Shown here: positions 28,326-37,803 of the stretch, one piece after another | Layout of the letters: the number at the start of each line of letters is the position of its first letter | How positions within the stretch are numbered: position 1 is the first letter of the stretch | Assembly: GCF_039634785.1 (NCBI RefSeq) | Contig: NZ_JBBIAB010000011.1 | Coordinates: 62,001 to 126,000, forward strand | Direction: 5' to 3' | Source: Tistrella mobilis | Lineage (GTDB): Bacteria > Pseudomonadota > Alphaproteobacteria > Tistrellales > Tistrellaceae | Length of the DNA stretch: 64,000 bases | Notes under the pieces: generated by a model | Database searches by the model: none | Seen by the model: the letters and a program-made list of their open reading frames with translations, nothing else | What the model was told of the DNA's origin: nothing | Program-made: the position numbers and the translations under genes

Positions 28326-30092
28326 TCAGGCCCCCGCAATCTCCTGCCAGGCGTCATAGGCGGCCAGCACCGCCCGGGTCTGGGCCTCATGGGCCAGCCG
28401 GAAGGCGGCGCCATAGACGGTTTCGTCGGGATATTCGGTGATCAGCGTGACCGCCGGCACCTGAGCCGGCTGTTCCGAGACCATGCAGGGGAAGCCGTCG
28501 ATCACCTCGAAGCCCAGCCGGCCGGCATGGATTTCGTAAAGCGCGATCTGGCGGGCGTTGAGGGCCGCCAGATCGGGCAGGCGGCCAAGCTCGGCGGTCA
28601 CCCGGGTCAGCAGCCGGCGGGCCCGGTCTTCCCAGCCCGGATGATGGCGCAGGATCAGGAAGAAGCCCTTGGGCACCGTCCACATCTCGAAACCGCGCGG
28701 CACATAGCCGGTCAGCGGCCGGGTCCATTCATGGGACGGGTAGCCGTGCAGGTTGAGATGCAGGTCGGCACCGGTCCGCGCCTGCGCCTCCACCCGGATC
28801 GCAGCTTCGTAGAGCGGCCCGGTCTGGCCACGCCCCGTCTGCCGGCGATACTCGAGGTCGTCGCCGAGTGCGGTGTAGCGCGCCGCATGATGCATATGGT
28901 CGGGCTGGCTTCGGGTCAGCCGGCGGTGCATGGCATAGCCGTCGGGGTTTTCGACCGGGGCGATGGTGAAATGCGCGGTCGGGCGGGCGGCGAGCAGGGC
29001 GGCGGCACGGATCGCACCGGCGACGCCCGAGACCTCGTTGGCGTGCTGGCCGCCGCTGATCATCACCGGATGATCGCTGCCCTGGCGATGGCGGGCGAGC
29101 ACCGGCCGGCCTGCGCGGGAGCCGGCGACGAAGACCTCGCCGCCGATCCGGTCGAGTTCCGCCCTGATCTGGGCCATGCCGAAGGGGGCTTCGGCCTCGT
29201 GCAGCGGCTGGTCGGGCCAGTCGGCCTCTCCGGTATCCAGCGGCCGGGTCTCGATCCTGAGGCGGTGGGCGCCGTCGGCGCTGCGGATGTCGGGCAGGAT
29301 CCGGCCGGGCTGAAGGTCGCGGGCGCCGATCGGCCGGCCGGAATGGCGCTGGAAATGTTCCAGCAGCGAGAAATACAGCTCCTCGTGCAGCGCCTCGTGC
29401 AGGCTGATCACCTCTTCGCCGACCGGCAGGCGGGTATCGGCGCCGGGCAGGTCGACGCGGATCTCCAGGGTCTCGAAAAAGGGCTCGTCCGCCCCCCAGT
29501 CCCAGGCCGTGATCACCGCCATGGCGCGGTGAAACAGCGCCTCGTACTCGGTTTCCAGCCGCTGGTCGATCCGCCGGCCATCGGGATGGGCCAGTTTCAG
29601 CCAGCCGGTGGGCGAGAGCCGCATCTGGCCGACATGGTCTTCCGCCAGATGGTTGGGGGCGGGCAAAGTGAGGTCGGTGAGGCTGCCATCGGCCGCTTCC
29701 AGCCGCAGCCGGTAAGCGGGCATGGCGCCCGCCGCCACGGCTTCGGGCACCAGATCCAGCCGGGCATCGCCGATCATGCCGGCCAGCGGATAGGCCTCCA
29801 GCCGGAAGCGGTTCTCGCCCGCATCAGGCACCACCGGATAGCCGAGTTCGACCCGGGTGAAGGGGCCGGCGGCGCGGGCATCCTCGACGAAAAAGCCGAT
29901 CAGCGGCTTGTAGGCCGGGTGCAGCCGGGCATCGACCCCCGCCGCCCGGAACCGCGCCTCGGCGGCGCGGCGCTGGCCGGCATCCTCGAACAGCCAGGCA
30001 TCCAGGCTGGCGCCCCGCCAGTCGGGGGTGGCGTAGGTGGCGAGCAGCCGGTCGAGGGTGCGCTCGAAGGTCTGGTCGATGAGCAGCGTCAT
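28326..30092 (-). CDS. M14-family zinc carboxypeptidase-like protein
   Basis: A 588-aa protein whose second half is a peptidase M14 domain. The zinc-binding H-x-x-E is in MISGGQHANEVSGVAGAIRAAALL, and the third ligand is probably in DLHLNLHGYPSHEW. The N-terminal ~300 residues are a beta-rich domain seen in this uncharacterised subgroup. No signal peptide is visible, so the protein is probably cytoplasmic. ATG 30092 is preceded by GGAG at 6-nt spacing. It is the last gene of the peptide ABC operon (35 bp after dppC-like), which suggests that imported peptides or gamma-linked peptides are trimmed inside the cell. The substrate is not known. Confidence 0.78.
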   Translation of the reverse strand: MTLLIDQTFERTLDRLLATYATPDWRGASLDAWLFEDAGQRRAAEARFRAAGVDARLHPAYKPLIGFFVEDARAAGPFTRVELGYPVVPDAGENRFRLEAYPLAGMIGDARLDLVPEAVAAGAMPAYRLRLEAADGSLTDLTLPAPNHLAEDHVGQMRLSPTGWLKLAHPDGRRIDQRLETEYEALFHRAMAVITAWDWGADEPFFETLEIRVDLPGADTRLPVGEEVISLHEALHEELYFSLLEHFQRHSGRPIGARDLQPGRILPDIRSADGAHRLRIETRPLDTGEADWPDQPLHEAEAPFGMAQIRAELDRIGGEVFVAGSRAGRPVLARHRQGSDHPVMISGGQHANEVSGVAGAIRAAALLAARPTAHFTIAPVENPDGYAMHRRLTRSQPDHMHHAARYTALGDDLEYRRQTGRGQTGPLYEAAIRVEAQARTGADLHLNLHGYPSHEWTRPLTGYVPRGFEMWTVPKGFFLILRHHPGWEDRARRLLTRVTAELGRLPDLAALNARQIALYEIHAGRLGFEVIDGFPCMVSEQPAQVPAVTLITEYPDETVYGAAFRLAHEAQTRAVLAAYDAWQEIAGA

Positions 30093-30127
30093 GTCCGGCT
30101 CCGGGAGAGGAGGTGGTGGTGGCCTGA

Positions 30128-30973
30128 TCAGGCCTGGGTGCGGCCGGTGGGGTCCAGGCGGTCGCGCAGCCAGTCGCCCAGCAGGTTCAGGCCCAGCACG
30201 GTCAGCAGGATGGCGAGGCCGGGGAAGACGCTGACCCACCAGGCGTTCTGCAGATAGGTGCGGCCGTCGGCGAGCATGCCGCCCCAACTGGGAATGGTCG
30301 GGTCGACGCCGAGGCCCAGGAAGGTGAGCGAGCTTTCGAGCAGGATGTTGGTGGCGACGTTCAGGGTCATCAGCACCACCACCGGCCCCGCCAGATTGGG
30401 CAGCAGATGGATGAACAGGATCTTCGCATCGCGCACCCCGATCGCGCGGGCGGCATGGATGAATTCGCGATCGACCAGAGAGAGCACCGAGCCGCGGACC
30501 AGGCGGGCATACTGCACCCATTGGGCCGCGATCAGCAGAATGATGGTGTTGGCGAGCCCGCCGCCGACGATGGCGATGAAGGTGATGGCGAGCAGGATGA
30601 AGGGCAGCGCCAGCTGCACATCGGCGAAGCGCATCACCACCATGTCCCAGAAGCCGCGGTAATAGCCCGCGACCAGGCCCATCACCACGCCGATCACCAC
30701 CGCGCCCACCACCGAGGTGAAGCCGACCAGCAGCGAGATCTTGCCGCCGGTGATCACCCGGGCGAGCACGTCGCGGCCCAGCGGATCGGTGCCGAGCGGA
30801 TGGGCCCAGCCCTGGAAGGGCAGGGTCAGCCGGGCCATCAGGTTGATCTTCTCGCCGCCATCGGGGAAGAGCAGCGGCGAGAGCAGCACCGCGGCGGTCA
30901 TGCCGCCGGCCAGCAGGAGGCCGAGGACCAGCTCCAGCTGCGGGCCGCTTTTATGCGTGCGGGCGCGTGCCAT
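30128..30973 (-). CDS. Peptide ABC transporter permease (DppC-like)
   Basis: A 281-aa DppC/OppC-type permease. It has an N-terminal TM helix (LELVLGLLLAGGMTAAVLLSPLLF), the family sequence AHPLGTDPLGRDVLARVITGGKISLLVGF, and five further membrane segments with the EAA loop HAARAIGVRDAKILFIHLLPN. The start has AGGAG at 9-nt spacing. It lies 12 bp after the DppB-like gene and 35 bp before the M14 gene. Together with DppB-like, the fused ATPase and the binding protein it forms a complete importer. Confidence 0.92.
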   Translation of the reverse strand: MARARTHKSGPQLELVLGLLLAGGMTAAVLLSPLLFPDGGEKINLMARLTLPFQGWAHPLGTDPLGRDVLARVITGGKISLLVGFTSVVGAVVIGVVMGLVAGYYRGFWDMVVMRFADVQLALPFILLAITFIAIVGGGLANTIILLIAAQWVQYARLVRGSVLSLVDREFIHAARAIGVRDAKILFIHLLPNLAGPVVVLMTLNVATNILLESSLTFLGLGVDPTIPSWGGMLADGRTYLQNAWWVSVFPGLAILLTVLGLNLLGDWLRDRLDPTGRTQA

Positions 30974-30985
30974 GGGTCTCGTCTC

Positions 30986-31909
30986 CTAGCGGGTGCGGAT
31001 GCGCGGGTCGATCAGGCCATAGGCGATGTCGACCAGCAGGTTGATCGCGACGATGAGCAGGGCGAGCACGGTGATCACCGCCTGCAGCACCGGATAGTCG
31101 CGCCCGGCGACGGCATCGAAGGCGAGCGTGCCGAGGCCCGGCCAGTTGAACACCCGCTCGATCACCACGATGCCGCCGAGCAGCCCGCCGAACTGGAGGC
31201 CGAAATAGGTGATCAGCGGAATGGCGCAGTTCCTGAGCGCATGCTTGTAGAGCACCTTGCTCTCGCTCAACCCCTTGGCGCGGGCGACCTGGACATACTG
31301 GGCGCGGAGCGTTTCCAGCATGGCGGTGCGCACCAGGCGGACATTGGTCGCGGTCAGGATGATGCCCATGGTGACGGCGGGCATCACGAAGCTCAGGATC
31401 CCGTCCATGCCCGAGGGCGGCAGCCAGCGCAGCGTGATCGAGAAGACCAGCACCAGCATGATCGCCAGCCAGAAATTCGGGAAAGACAGGCCGGTCAGCG
31501 ACAGGATGCGGATCACCTGATCGGCCGGCCGGCCGCGATTGACCGCGGCATGGATGCCGAGCGGGATCGAGAGCGCGATCGAGACGATCATCGAGGTGAA
31601 GGCCAGCGCCAGCGTCGCCGGCAGCGCCTTGGAAACCAGCAGCGAGACCGAGGTGCCGCCCAGGAAGCTGCGACCCAGATCGCCGGTGACGAGGCCGGTG
31701 ACGAAATCGAGATATTGCGACAGGAAGGGCTCGTTCAGGCCCAGCGCCTGGCGGATGTTGTCGAGATCCTCCTGGGTAACGCTGCCCGCCCCCTGCGCCA
31801 GCATCAGCGCCGGATCGCCGGTCAGGCGGATCGCGAAGGACACCGTCAGCGTCACGGCGAAGAGGACGAAGATCGCCTGCAACAGGCGCTTGAGGAGAAA
31901 GCCGGCCAA
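30986..31909 (-). CDS. Peptide ABC transporter permease (DppB-like)
   Basis: A 307-aa DppB/OppB-type permease with an N-terminal anchor (LKRLLQAIFVLFAVTLTVSFAIRL), the family-typical periplasmic region (DNIRQALGLNEPFLSQYLDFVTGLVTGDLGRSF) and the EAA loop ARAKGLSESKVLYKHALRNCAIPLITYFGLQFGGLLGG. The start codon is TTG at 31909, chosen because GGAGG lies 7 nt upstream and the protein begins exactly at the conserved first helix. The 323 bp separating it from the binding-protein gene contain two hairpin repeats. Confidence 0.92.
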   Translation of the reverse strand: MAGFLLKRLLQAIFVLFAVTLTVSFAIRLTGDPALMLAQGAGSVTQEDLDNIRQALGLNEPFLSQYLDFVTGLVTGDLGRSFLGGTSVSLLVSKALPATLALAFTSMIVSIALSIPLGIHAAVNRGRPADQVIRILSLTGLSFPNFWLAIMLVLVFSITLRWLPPSGMDGILSFVMPAVTMGIILTATNVRLVRTAMLETLRAQYVQVARAKGLSESKVLYKHALRNCAIPLITYFGLQFGGLLGGIVVIERVFNWPGLGTLAFDAVAGRDYPVLQAVITVLALLIVAINLLVDIAYGLIDPRIRTR

Positions 31910-32030
31910 GGGTCAGCCTCCGGAGGATGGATCGACGAAAGACCCGCCGGACCCGAAGGCCCGGCAGATCCGCGATGGTACTTGTCGTCAGGCGCCGTGC
32001 TGCCCCGAAAGCCGGGCGCTTCGCGCCCCA

Positions 32031-32081
32031 GCCGCCATTGAGGCGGCGGCCAAGGGCGCGGTAGCACCCGCCCGGCGAGGG
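32031..32081. repeat. 51-bp hairpin repeat, copy 1
   Basis: Identical to copy 2 at 32167-32217 in 50 of 51 positions, 136 bp apart. It contains a perfect hairpin, GCCGCC-ATTGA-GGCGGC (32031-32047), and a second GC-rich stem built on GGGCG/CGCCC. It is placed between two genes of one operon like a REP-type element that stabilises the upstream mRNA or attenuates transcription. Confidence 0.85.
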
Positions 32082-32166
32082 CCAAACAATCCGGCGCGGC
32101 GCGCCCGCCCGGCAAGTGCCCAGGCATAAGTCGTGTTCAGGCGGTGGCCGGGAACCGGCCACCAAG

Positions 32167-32217
32167 GCCGCCATTGAGGCGGCGGCCAAGGGCGCGGTAG
32201 CGCCCGCCCGGCGAGGG
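32167..32217. repeat. 51-bp hairpin repeat, copy 2
   Basis: Second copy, 15 bp downstream of the binding-protein stop in minus-strand terms. The only difference from copy 1 is one G/A. It has the same 6-bp stem hairpin at 32167-32183. The short distance to the stop codon of a highly expressed binding protein fits protection of that mRNA segment from 3' decay. Confidence 0.85.
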
Positions 32218-32232
32218 ACTAACTGACTCCCC

Positions 32233-33771
32233 TCACTCCACCGTCACGCCGGTCAGGCGGATGCGGTTGTCCGGCGGGGCCACGAAGCCCTTCACCCGCT
32301 TGGAGACGCCGTAGATTTCGTTCAGGTTGAACAGCGGCATTTCCAGCGCCCGGTCGGCGGCATAGGCGGCGATGCCGTGCAGCACCTTCTCGCGTGCCGG
32401 GGCGTCGGTCATCGACCGCTGACGCTCCAGCAGCGCATCCAGCTTGGGATCGCTGTCATAGGGGTTCCAGCGCTCGCCGGTGTGGTACATCAGATAGGCG
32501 GTGTTGTCGTAGTCGAGCGTCCAGCCGCCCCATTTCTGCTGGAACATCGCGCCGGTCTTGCCCTGCGGGATGATGTCGTTCAGCAGCACATTGGTCTCGT
32601 AGGGCTTGATGGTGGCGTTGATGCCGACCATGCCCAGATAGCTGGCGACCGCCTGCGACACCTCGGCGAAGGTGGCGTCGTTGCCGCGGATGTCGATCTG
32701 CACCTCGGCGCCCGGCTTCACGCCGGCCTCCTTCAGCAGCTCTTTCGCCTTCGCCTGATCGAAGGGCAGCGGCTTCATGTTCGGGTCGTAGCCGAAGGAC
32801 AGCTCGGACTGGAAGCTTGCGATCTGCTTGGCCTGGCCGCCCAGGATGGCATCGATGATCGTGCCGCGGTCCACCGCCATGATCATCGCCTTGCGCACGC
32901 GCGGATCGGCGGTGATGCCGTCGCGGGTGTTGAAGCGCAGCGCATAGACCGTGGGGCTGGTGACGCTGACCAGGTTCAGGTTCGCATCGGCCTTGATGGT
33001 GTCGACCATCGAGATCGGGATGGTCGGCGGGATCACCACGTCGACGCGGCCGGCCTGAAGCTCGGCAACCGCGGTCGCGGGCTCGGCGATGAAGCGGTAG
33101 GTGACCTTGTCGAGGGCGGGCGCGCCGTCCCAATAGTCGGCGAAGGGCTCCAGCGTGACTGAGACCTTGGGGTCATAGGCGGTCATGCGGAACGGGCCGG
33201 TGCCGACGGGATGGGCGTTGATATAGGCCTCGTCGTGCTCGGCCGTGTACTTCGGCGGCACGATCATCGCGCCATAGCCGGCGAGCTTGGTGATCAGCAC
33301 CGGATCGGGCTGCTTCAGCACCAGGTCGACGGTGTGGTCGTCGATGACGTTGACCCGGTCGATGACCGCATAGTTGGAACGCTGCGGGCCCTTCTTGCCT
33401 TCCTCGCCCAGCAGGCGGTCGAAGGTGAACTTCACCGCTTCGGCGGTGAAGGGCTCGCCATTGTGGAAGGTGACGCCGTCGCGCAGCTTGAAGCGCAGCC
33501 GCTTGCCCTCGTCCAGAACCTCCCAGCTGGTGGCGAGCGCCGGGACGATCTTCAGGTCGGGGGTGCGATAGACCAGGCCTTCATAGACGTTGGTCGCAAC
33601 CGACGACCAGTTGACCAGGAAGGTGTCGATCGGGTCCCAGCTGCCGGGATCCTGGGGGGAAGACAGCGTCAGGGTGCCGGCGGCAGAGGCGGATGCGGCC
33701 ATGCCGAAGGGCAGGGCCGCCGCCAGCGCCGCGGTCAGCAGCAGGCGCTTCGTGGTCAGGAGATGTCTCAT
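32233..33771 (-). CDS. Peptide ABC transporter substrate-binding protein (SBP family 5)
   Basis: A 512-aa periplasmic binding protein. The signal peptide (LLTTKRLLLTAALAAALPFGMAASASA) is followed by the family 5 pattern LSSPQDPGSWDPIDTFLVNWSSVATNVYEGLVYRTPDLKIVPALATSWEVLDEGKRLRFKLRDGVTFHNGEPF. The domain-3 region has KAKELLKEAGVKPG. Ligand may be dipeptides, glutathione-like peptides or opines, which sequence alone does not decide. It lies 117 bp after the fused ATPase gene and before the hairpin repeats, all on the minus strand. Confidence 0.93.
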   Translation of the reverse strand: MRHLLTTKRLLLTAALAAALPFGMAASASAAGTLTLSSPQDPGSWDPIDTFLVNWSSVATNVYEGLVYRTPDLKIVPALATSWEVLDEGKRLRFKLRDGVTFHNGEPFTAEAVKFTFDRLLGEEGKKGPQRSNYAVIDRVNVIDDHTVDLVLKQPDPVLITKLAGYGAMIVPPKYTAEHDEAYINAHPVGTGPFRMTAYDPKVSVTLEPFADYWDGAPALDKVTYRFIAEPATAVAELQAGRVDVVIPPTIPISMVDTIKADANLNLVSVTSPTVYALRFNTRDGITADPRVRKAMIMAVDRGTIIDAILGGQAKQIASFQSELSFGYDPNMKPLPFDQAKAKELLKEAGVKPGAEVQIDIRGNDATFAEVSQAVASYLGMVGINATIKPYETNVLLNDIIPQGKTGAMFQQKWGGWTLDYDNTAYLMYHTGERWNPYDSDPKLDALLERQRSMTDAPAREKVLHGIAAYAADRALEMPLFNLNEIYGVSKRVKGFVAPPDNRIRLTGVTVE

Positions 33772-33888
33772 GCGTCGTCTCCGCGTGGAATGCGAGTGGA
33801 CGTTGGCCTCAGGGCCGGCCCGGTCGGATGGGAAGATCGGGTCGGCTGCTGGTCAGGACGTGGCCCCGGCCCTTGATGCGGGCACGGT

Positions 33889-35736
33889 TCATGCCGTTTC
33901 GGCGACCTTGTGGTCGGGGGCCACGGATTTGAGGGAGAGGATCCGGGGCGCATCGCCGACCCGGCGCACCGGGCTCGGGATCTCGCCGTCGAGCATCGGC
34001 CGGTCGGGGCGTCGGGTCGGATCGGCGACCGGCACGGCCGAGAGCAGCTTGCGGGTATAGGGGTGCATCGGGCGTTCGAACACCGCGGCGCGCGAGCCGA
34101 TCTCGACGATCTGGCCCAGATAGAGCACCGCCACCCGATGGCTGATCTTTTCCACCACCGCCATGTCGTGGCTGATGAACAGATAGGCCAGCCCCTCTTC
34201 GGCCTGCAATTCCATCATCAGGTTGATGATCTGCGCCTGAACCGAGACGTCCAGTGCCGAAAGCGCCTCGTCGGCGATGATCAGCCGGGGTTTCGAGGCA
34301 AGCGCGCGGGCGATGCAGATCCGCTGGCGCTGCCCGCCCGAAAATTCATGCGGGTAGCGGTCGGCGAAGTCCGGCTTCAACCCCACCCGCTCCAGCAGTT
34401 CGGCGACCCGGCTGCGGATGGCTTTCGCGCCGTCGATCAGCCCATGGGTGGTGATCGGCTCGGCGATCGAGAAGCCGACGGTCCGGCGCGGGTCGAGCGA
34501 GGCGAAGGGGTCCTGGAAGACGTATTGCACCTGACGGCGCAGCCTGCGGCGTTCATGGGCCGACATGTCCGACATCGGCCGGCCTTCGAAACGCACCTCG
34601 CCGCCGGTCGGGTCCTGAAGCTGCTGGATGGTGCGGCCGATGGTCGACTTGCCCGACCCGCTTTCGCCCACCAGCGACAGGGTCTCGCCCGGCCAGAGAT
34701 CCAGATCGACGCCTTCCACCGCATGCACCCGATGGGTGACCCGGCCAAGCAGGTTGCGGCGCACGTCGAAGCGCGCCTCCAGCCCGCGCAGGCTCAGGAT
34801 CGGCGCCTGGTCGTACCGGGCGGTGTCCTGGACGGTTTCGACGCCCACCACCCGCGACTGCTCGCCATCCATCACCGTCAGCGGCAGGCGCTTGGGGAAG
34901 GGCTCGCCGGTCATGGAGCCCAGCGCCGGCACGGCCGAAAGCAGGGCCCGGGTATAGGCATGGGCGGGGCGGGCGAAGATCTCCTCCACCGGGCCTTCCT
35001 CGACCTTGCGGCCGCGCCACATCACCACCACCCGGTCGGCGATTTCGGCCACCACGCCCATATCGTGGGTGATGAAGATCACCGCCATGCCCAGCTTCTT
35101 CTGCAGGTCGCGGATGATCGACAGGATCTGGGCCTGGATGGTGACGTCGAGCGCCGTGGTCGGCTCGTCGGCGATCAGCAGTTTCGGCCGGCAGGCCAGC
35201 GCCATGGCGATCATCACCCGCTGGCGCATGCCGCCCGACAGCTGATGCGGATAGCGCTTCAGCATCGCGGCGGCATCCGGCAGGCGGACCATCTCCAGCA
35301 GCTCCCGTGCTGCGGTCAGCGCCCGGGATTTCGGCAGCCCCTCGTGCAGCATCAGCACCTCGGCGATCTGGTCGCCGACGGTGAAGACCGGGTTGAGCGA
35401 GGTCATCGGCTCCTGGAAGATCATCGCGACGTCCTTGCCGCGGATCCGGCGCATCTCGTCCTGAGAGACGCGGGCGATGTCGACCGGATCCGGCCCCTGG
35501 CCGAAGCGGATCTCGCCCTGATCGATGATGCCGTTCATGTGGTCGATCAACCGCATGATCGCGAGCGAGGTGACCGATTTGCCCGATCCGCTTTCGCCCA
35601 CGATCGCGAGCGTCTGACCGGGCGCCACCGCAAAGGACACGTCGTCCACGACCCGGTTCGATCCGAAGCGGACGCTCAGGGAGCGCACGTCGAGCAGGGG
35701 GCCGTCGAGCTGGTGATCTCGGCTCAGTTGCGTCAT
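33889..35736 (-). CDS. Fused double ATPase of a peptide ABC importer (DppD-DppF, GsiA-like)
   Basis: This 615-aa protein carries two complete ABC domains. The first has Walker [11 protein letters not shown], signature [16 protein letters not shown] and Walker [15 protein letters not shown]. The second has [29 protein letters not shown] and [14 protein letters not shown]. Each is followed by the oligopeptide-transport C-terminal extension, the first containing [15 protein letters not shown] and the second [14 protein letters not shown]. The start MTQLSRD at 35736 is preferred because GGGAG precedes it by 5 nt. It is the first gene of the operon. The fused form matches GsiA of glutathione importers but also other dipeptide systems. 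Confidence 0.93.
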   Translation of the reverse strand: MTQLSRDHQLDGPLLDVRSLSVRFGSNRVVDDVSFAVAPGQTLAIVGESGSGKSVTSLAIMRLIDHMNGIIDQGEIRFGQGPDPVDIARVSQDEMRRIRGKDVAMIFQEPMTSLNPVFTVGDQIAEVLMLHEGLPKSRALTAARELLEMVRLPDAAAMLKRYPHQLSGGMRQRVMIAMALACRPKLLIADEPTTALDVTIQAQILSIIRDLQKKLGMAVIFITHDMGVVAEIADRVVVMWRGRKVEEGPVEEIFARPAHAYTRALLSAVPALGSMTGEPFPKRLPLTVMDGEQSRVVGVETVQDTARYDQAPILSLRGLEARFDVRRNLLGRVTHRVHAVEGVDLDLWPGETLSLVGESGSGKSTIGRTIQQLQDPTGGEVRFEGRPMSDMSAHERRRLRRQVQYVFQDPFASLDPRRTVGFSIAEPITTHGLIDGAKAIRSRVAELLERVGLKPDFADRYPHEFSGGQRQRICIARALASKPRLIIADEALSALDVSVQAQIINLMMELQAEEGLAYLFISHDMAVVEKISHRVAVLYLGQIVEIGSRAAVFERPMHPYTRKLLSAVPVADPTRRPDRPMLDGEIPSPVRRVGDAPRILSLKSVAPDHKVAETA

Positions 35737-36080
35737 CGGTGCTCCCATGAAACCCGGCATCCCGACCCGCCCCGGTCGGATGCATCGCACCGCCCCGTCC
35801 TGGCGGTGCTGGCCGGCGTCCGATTGGACACCTCACTCTGACGAAATTGTTTTCCCGACATTTTGTCAATAAATTCTCATCGTTATGTCGTACCTTTCCA
35901 TTATCCGGCGTTCTGCGGCCACCGGCTGCGACCCTTCGACGCCATTGCGTGCACTGGCGGACGTGGCCGGCAGCAGGCATAATCGCTTGCGTGTCATGCG
36001 GTCCCTGCCCGGTCTCGCAGCCTGCGCCCGTTCCGGCGCATCTCCCCAATCGTTCCGGGTCCCACAGGAAACCTGCCCCC
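35737..36080. other. 344-bp divergent intergenic region
   Basis: No convincing gene. It holds the start regions of the peptide ABC operon (minus) and the CYTH-CHAD gene (plus). An AT-rich patch at about 35840-35890 stands out against the GC-rich background and contains the candidate minus-strand promoter. The remainder (35900-36080) has only short unsupported frames. Confidence 0.6.
35841..35869 (-). promoter_or_regulatory. Possible promoter of the peptide ABC operon
   Basis: On the minus strand, a perfect TTGACA at 35869-35864 is followed after 17 bp by TTTCGT at 35846-35841. The -10 is weak. The position gives a leader of about 100 nt before the fused ATPase gene, and the patch is unusually AT-rich. 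Confidence 0.4.
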
Positions 36081-37772
36081 ATGCATCGCGTCGAACTCGG
36101 GCTGAAATTCGCCCTCGATCCCGCGGGGCTGAAAAGCCTCCGGCAGCACCGCGCCCTGCGTGACCTCAGGCTTGCCAAACCGGTGACCCGGTCGCAGAGC
36201 GCGGTCTATTTCGATACCGAAGACCGCCGGCTTCACGCCCGCGGCGCGGTGGCCAAGGTGGTCACCATCGGCCGGCGCCATGTCCAGTCGGTGAAATGCG
36301 CGATGGAGCCGCCGGCGGGCTCGGCCCTGATCCGGCGCGACGCCTTCGAGGATGCGGTGGCCGACGACCGGCCGGATCTCCGGCTGTTGACCGGCACCCC
36401 GCTCGGCGCGCTCGGCGCCGAGGCCGATCTCGCCGCCGCGCTGAGGCCGGTTTTCGTCACCGATCTCAGGCGCAGCCTGCACCGGCTGGGCGATGCCGGC
36501 TGGGCGGTCGAACTGGTGATCGACGAGGGCAGCATCGCCGATGCCGAAGATCCGGAACACCGGCTGCCGGTTGCCGAAATCGAACTCCGCCTGCTGGAGG
36601 GTACGCCCGACCGGCTCTATCTGGTGGCGCTCACCCTGCTCGACCGGGTGCGGCTGCAGCCGCTGCTGCCGCCCAAATCGGAGCGCGGCTTTGCCCTGGT
36701 CGCCGGGGCCGCGGCCGCGGACGAGGTGACGGCCGAGAAGGCCGCCCCCGTCGCGCTTGACCCCGACATGACCGCGGCCGAGGGCTTCCGGGCGATCGCC
36801 CGCGCCTGTCTGGGCCAGCTGGTCGCCAACGAGCCTGCGGTGCGGGCGGGGCTGCCCGAAGGCGTGCATCAGATGCGGGTCTCGGTCCGGCGGCTCAAAT
36901 CGGCGCTGTCCACCTTCAAGGAGATTTTCGGCGAGGCGACCGGGGCGACCGTCGCCGACCCGCTGGCGCCGGGTGTCGATCCGGCGCTGCTGACGCCGGG
37001 CGACGTCAAGGCGGCGCTGGGCTGGCTGATGGCGGTGCTGGGGCCGGCGCGCGACGCCGATGTCTTTGTGGGCGAAACCCTGACCGGGGCGGAAAAGCTG
37101 CTGGGGGCCGGCCCGCTCGCCGCGCTGCGCGGTGCGGTGGAAGACGACCGGCGCGCGGCCTGGGATGCCGTCGCCGCGGCACTCGACGATCCGAAATTCG
37201 CCCGGCTGCCCCTGGTGCTGGGCGCCTGGATCGAGGCCGGCCACTGGCTGCCCGATGGCGGCGTGGCGCCGGAGCCCTTCGACGGGCTGGCGATGTCCGG
37301 CGGTGATGCCGACACCCCCGAGGCAGAGGAGGCGCCGGTCGTCCACCTGTCTCCGGCCCCCGGTCTTGAGCCGCTGGGGGCCTTTGCGGCCCGCGTGCTC
37401 GACAAGCGGCTGCGCAAGGTGCTGCGCCGGGGCCGCGGTCTCGGCAAGCTGGCGCCCGAGGCCCGGCACGAGGTGCGCATCCAGGTCAAGAAGCTGCGCT
37501 ATGCCTGCGAATTCTTCGGCGGGCTCGCCACCGACCAGAAGCAGGCGACCCGCTTCGGCAAGCGGCTGAAGGCGTTGCAGGATGCGCTCGGCCTGCTGAA
37601 CGACATTGCCGTCGCCCGCTCCCGGCTGGAAGAGCTGTCGGCCCGGCCGGCGCTCGCCTTCGGTGCCGGCATGATCGCGGGCGCCCATGCGGCCGGCCAG
37701 GACGAGGCCCTGCGCAAGGGGGTGAGCGCCTGGAAACGTTTCGTGAAGGATGCCGATCCCTTCTGGTCCTGA
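36081..37772 (+). CDS. CYTH-CHAD domain protein
   Basis: A 563-aa protein with an N-terminal CYTH domain (~1-220) and a C-terminal CHAD domain (~260-560). The CYTH signature E-x-E-x-K reads VELGLKF, so the second Glu is Gly7, which would weaken metal-triphosphate catalysis. The CHAD part has two helical halves with conserved His/Arg/Lys patterns (GVHQMRVSVRRLKSALSTFKEIF and HEVRIQVKKLRYACEFFGG) that bind polyphosphate in known members. The start is ATG 36081. It is followed by an O-methyltransferase gene. It possibly binds inorganic polyphosphate as a scaffold, inferred from family. Confidence 0.9.
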   Translation: MHRVELGLKFALDPAGLKSLRQHRALRDLRLAKPVTRSQSAVYFDTEDRRLHARGAVAKVVTIGRRHVQSVKCAMEPPAGSALIRRDAFEDAVADDRPDLRLLTGTPLGALGAEADLAAALRPVFVTDLRRSLHRLGDAGWAVELVIDEGSIADAEDPEHRLPVAEIELRLLEGTPDRLYLVALTLLDRVRLQPLLPPKSERGFALVAGAAAADEVTAEKAAPVALDPDMTAAEGFRAIARACLGQLVANEPAVRAGLPEGVHQMRVSVRRLKSALSTFKEIFGEATGATVADPLAPGVDPALLTPGDVKAALGWLMAVLGPARDADVFVGETLTGAEKLLGAGPLAALRGAVEDDRRAAWDAVAAALDDPKFARLPLVLGAWIEAGHWLPDGGVAPEPFDGLAMSGGDADTPEAEEAPVVHLSPAPGLEPLGAFAARVLDKRLRKVLRRGRGLGKLAPEARHEVRIQVKKLRYACEFFGGLATDQKQATRFGKRLKALQDALGLLNDIAVARSRLEELSARPALAFGAGMIAGAHAAGQDEALRKGVSAWKRFVKDADPFWS

Positions 37773-37803
37773 TCTTCTCTCCACCCGCGGAGCCCGTGAC
37801 CTC

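Larger units (their letters stand above)
31910..32232. other. 323-bp intercistronic region inside the peptide ABC operon
   Basis: I see no gene here. It contains two 51-bp direct repeats (32031 and 32167) able to form GC-rich hairpins on both strands, and the SD of the DppB-like gene at its left end. The long open frame across it reads through the repeats and the permease antisense and has no family features. Confidence 0.6.

Noticed and set aside
30951..32189. A 412-codon minus-strand frame spanning the hairpin-repeat region
   Set aside because: Most of it is the DppB-like gene read in another frame. The part upstream of 31909 reads through repeats and lacks motifs and a start signal.
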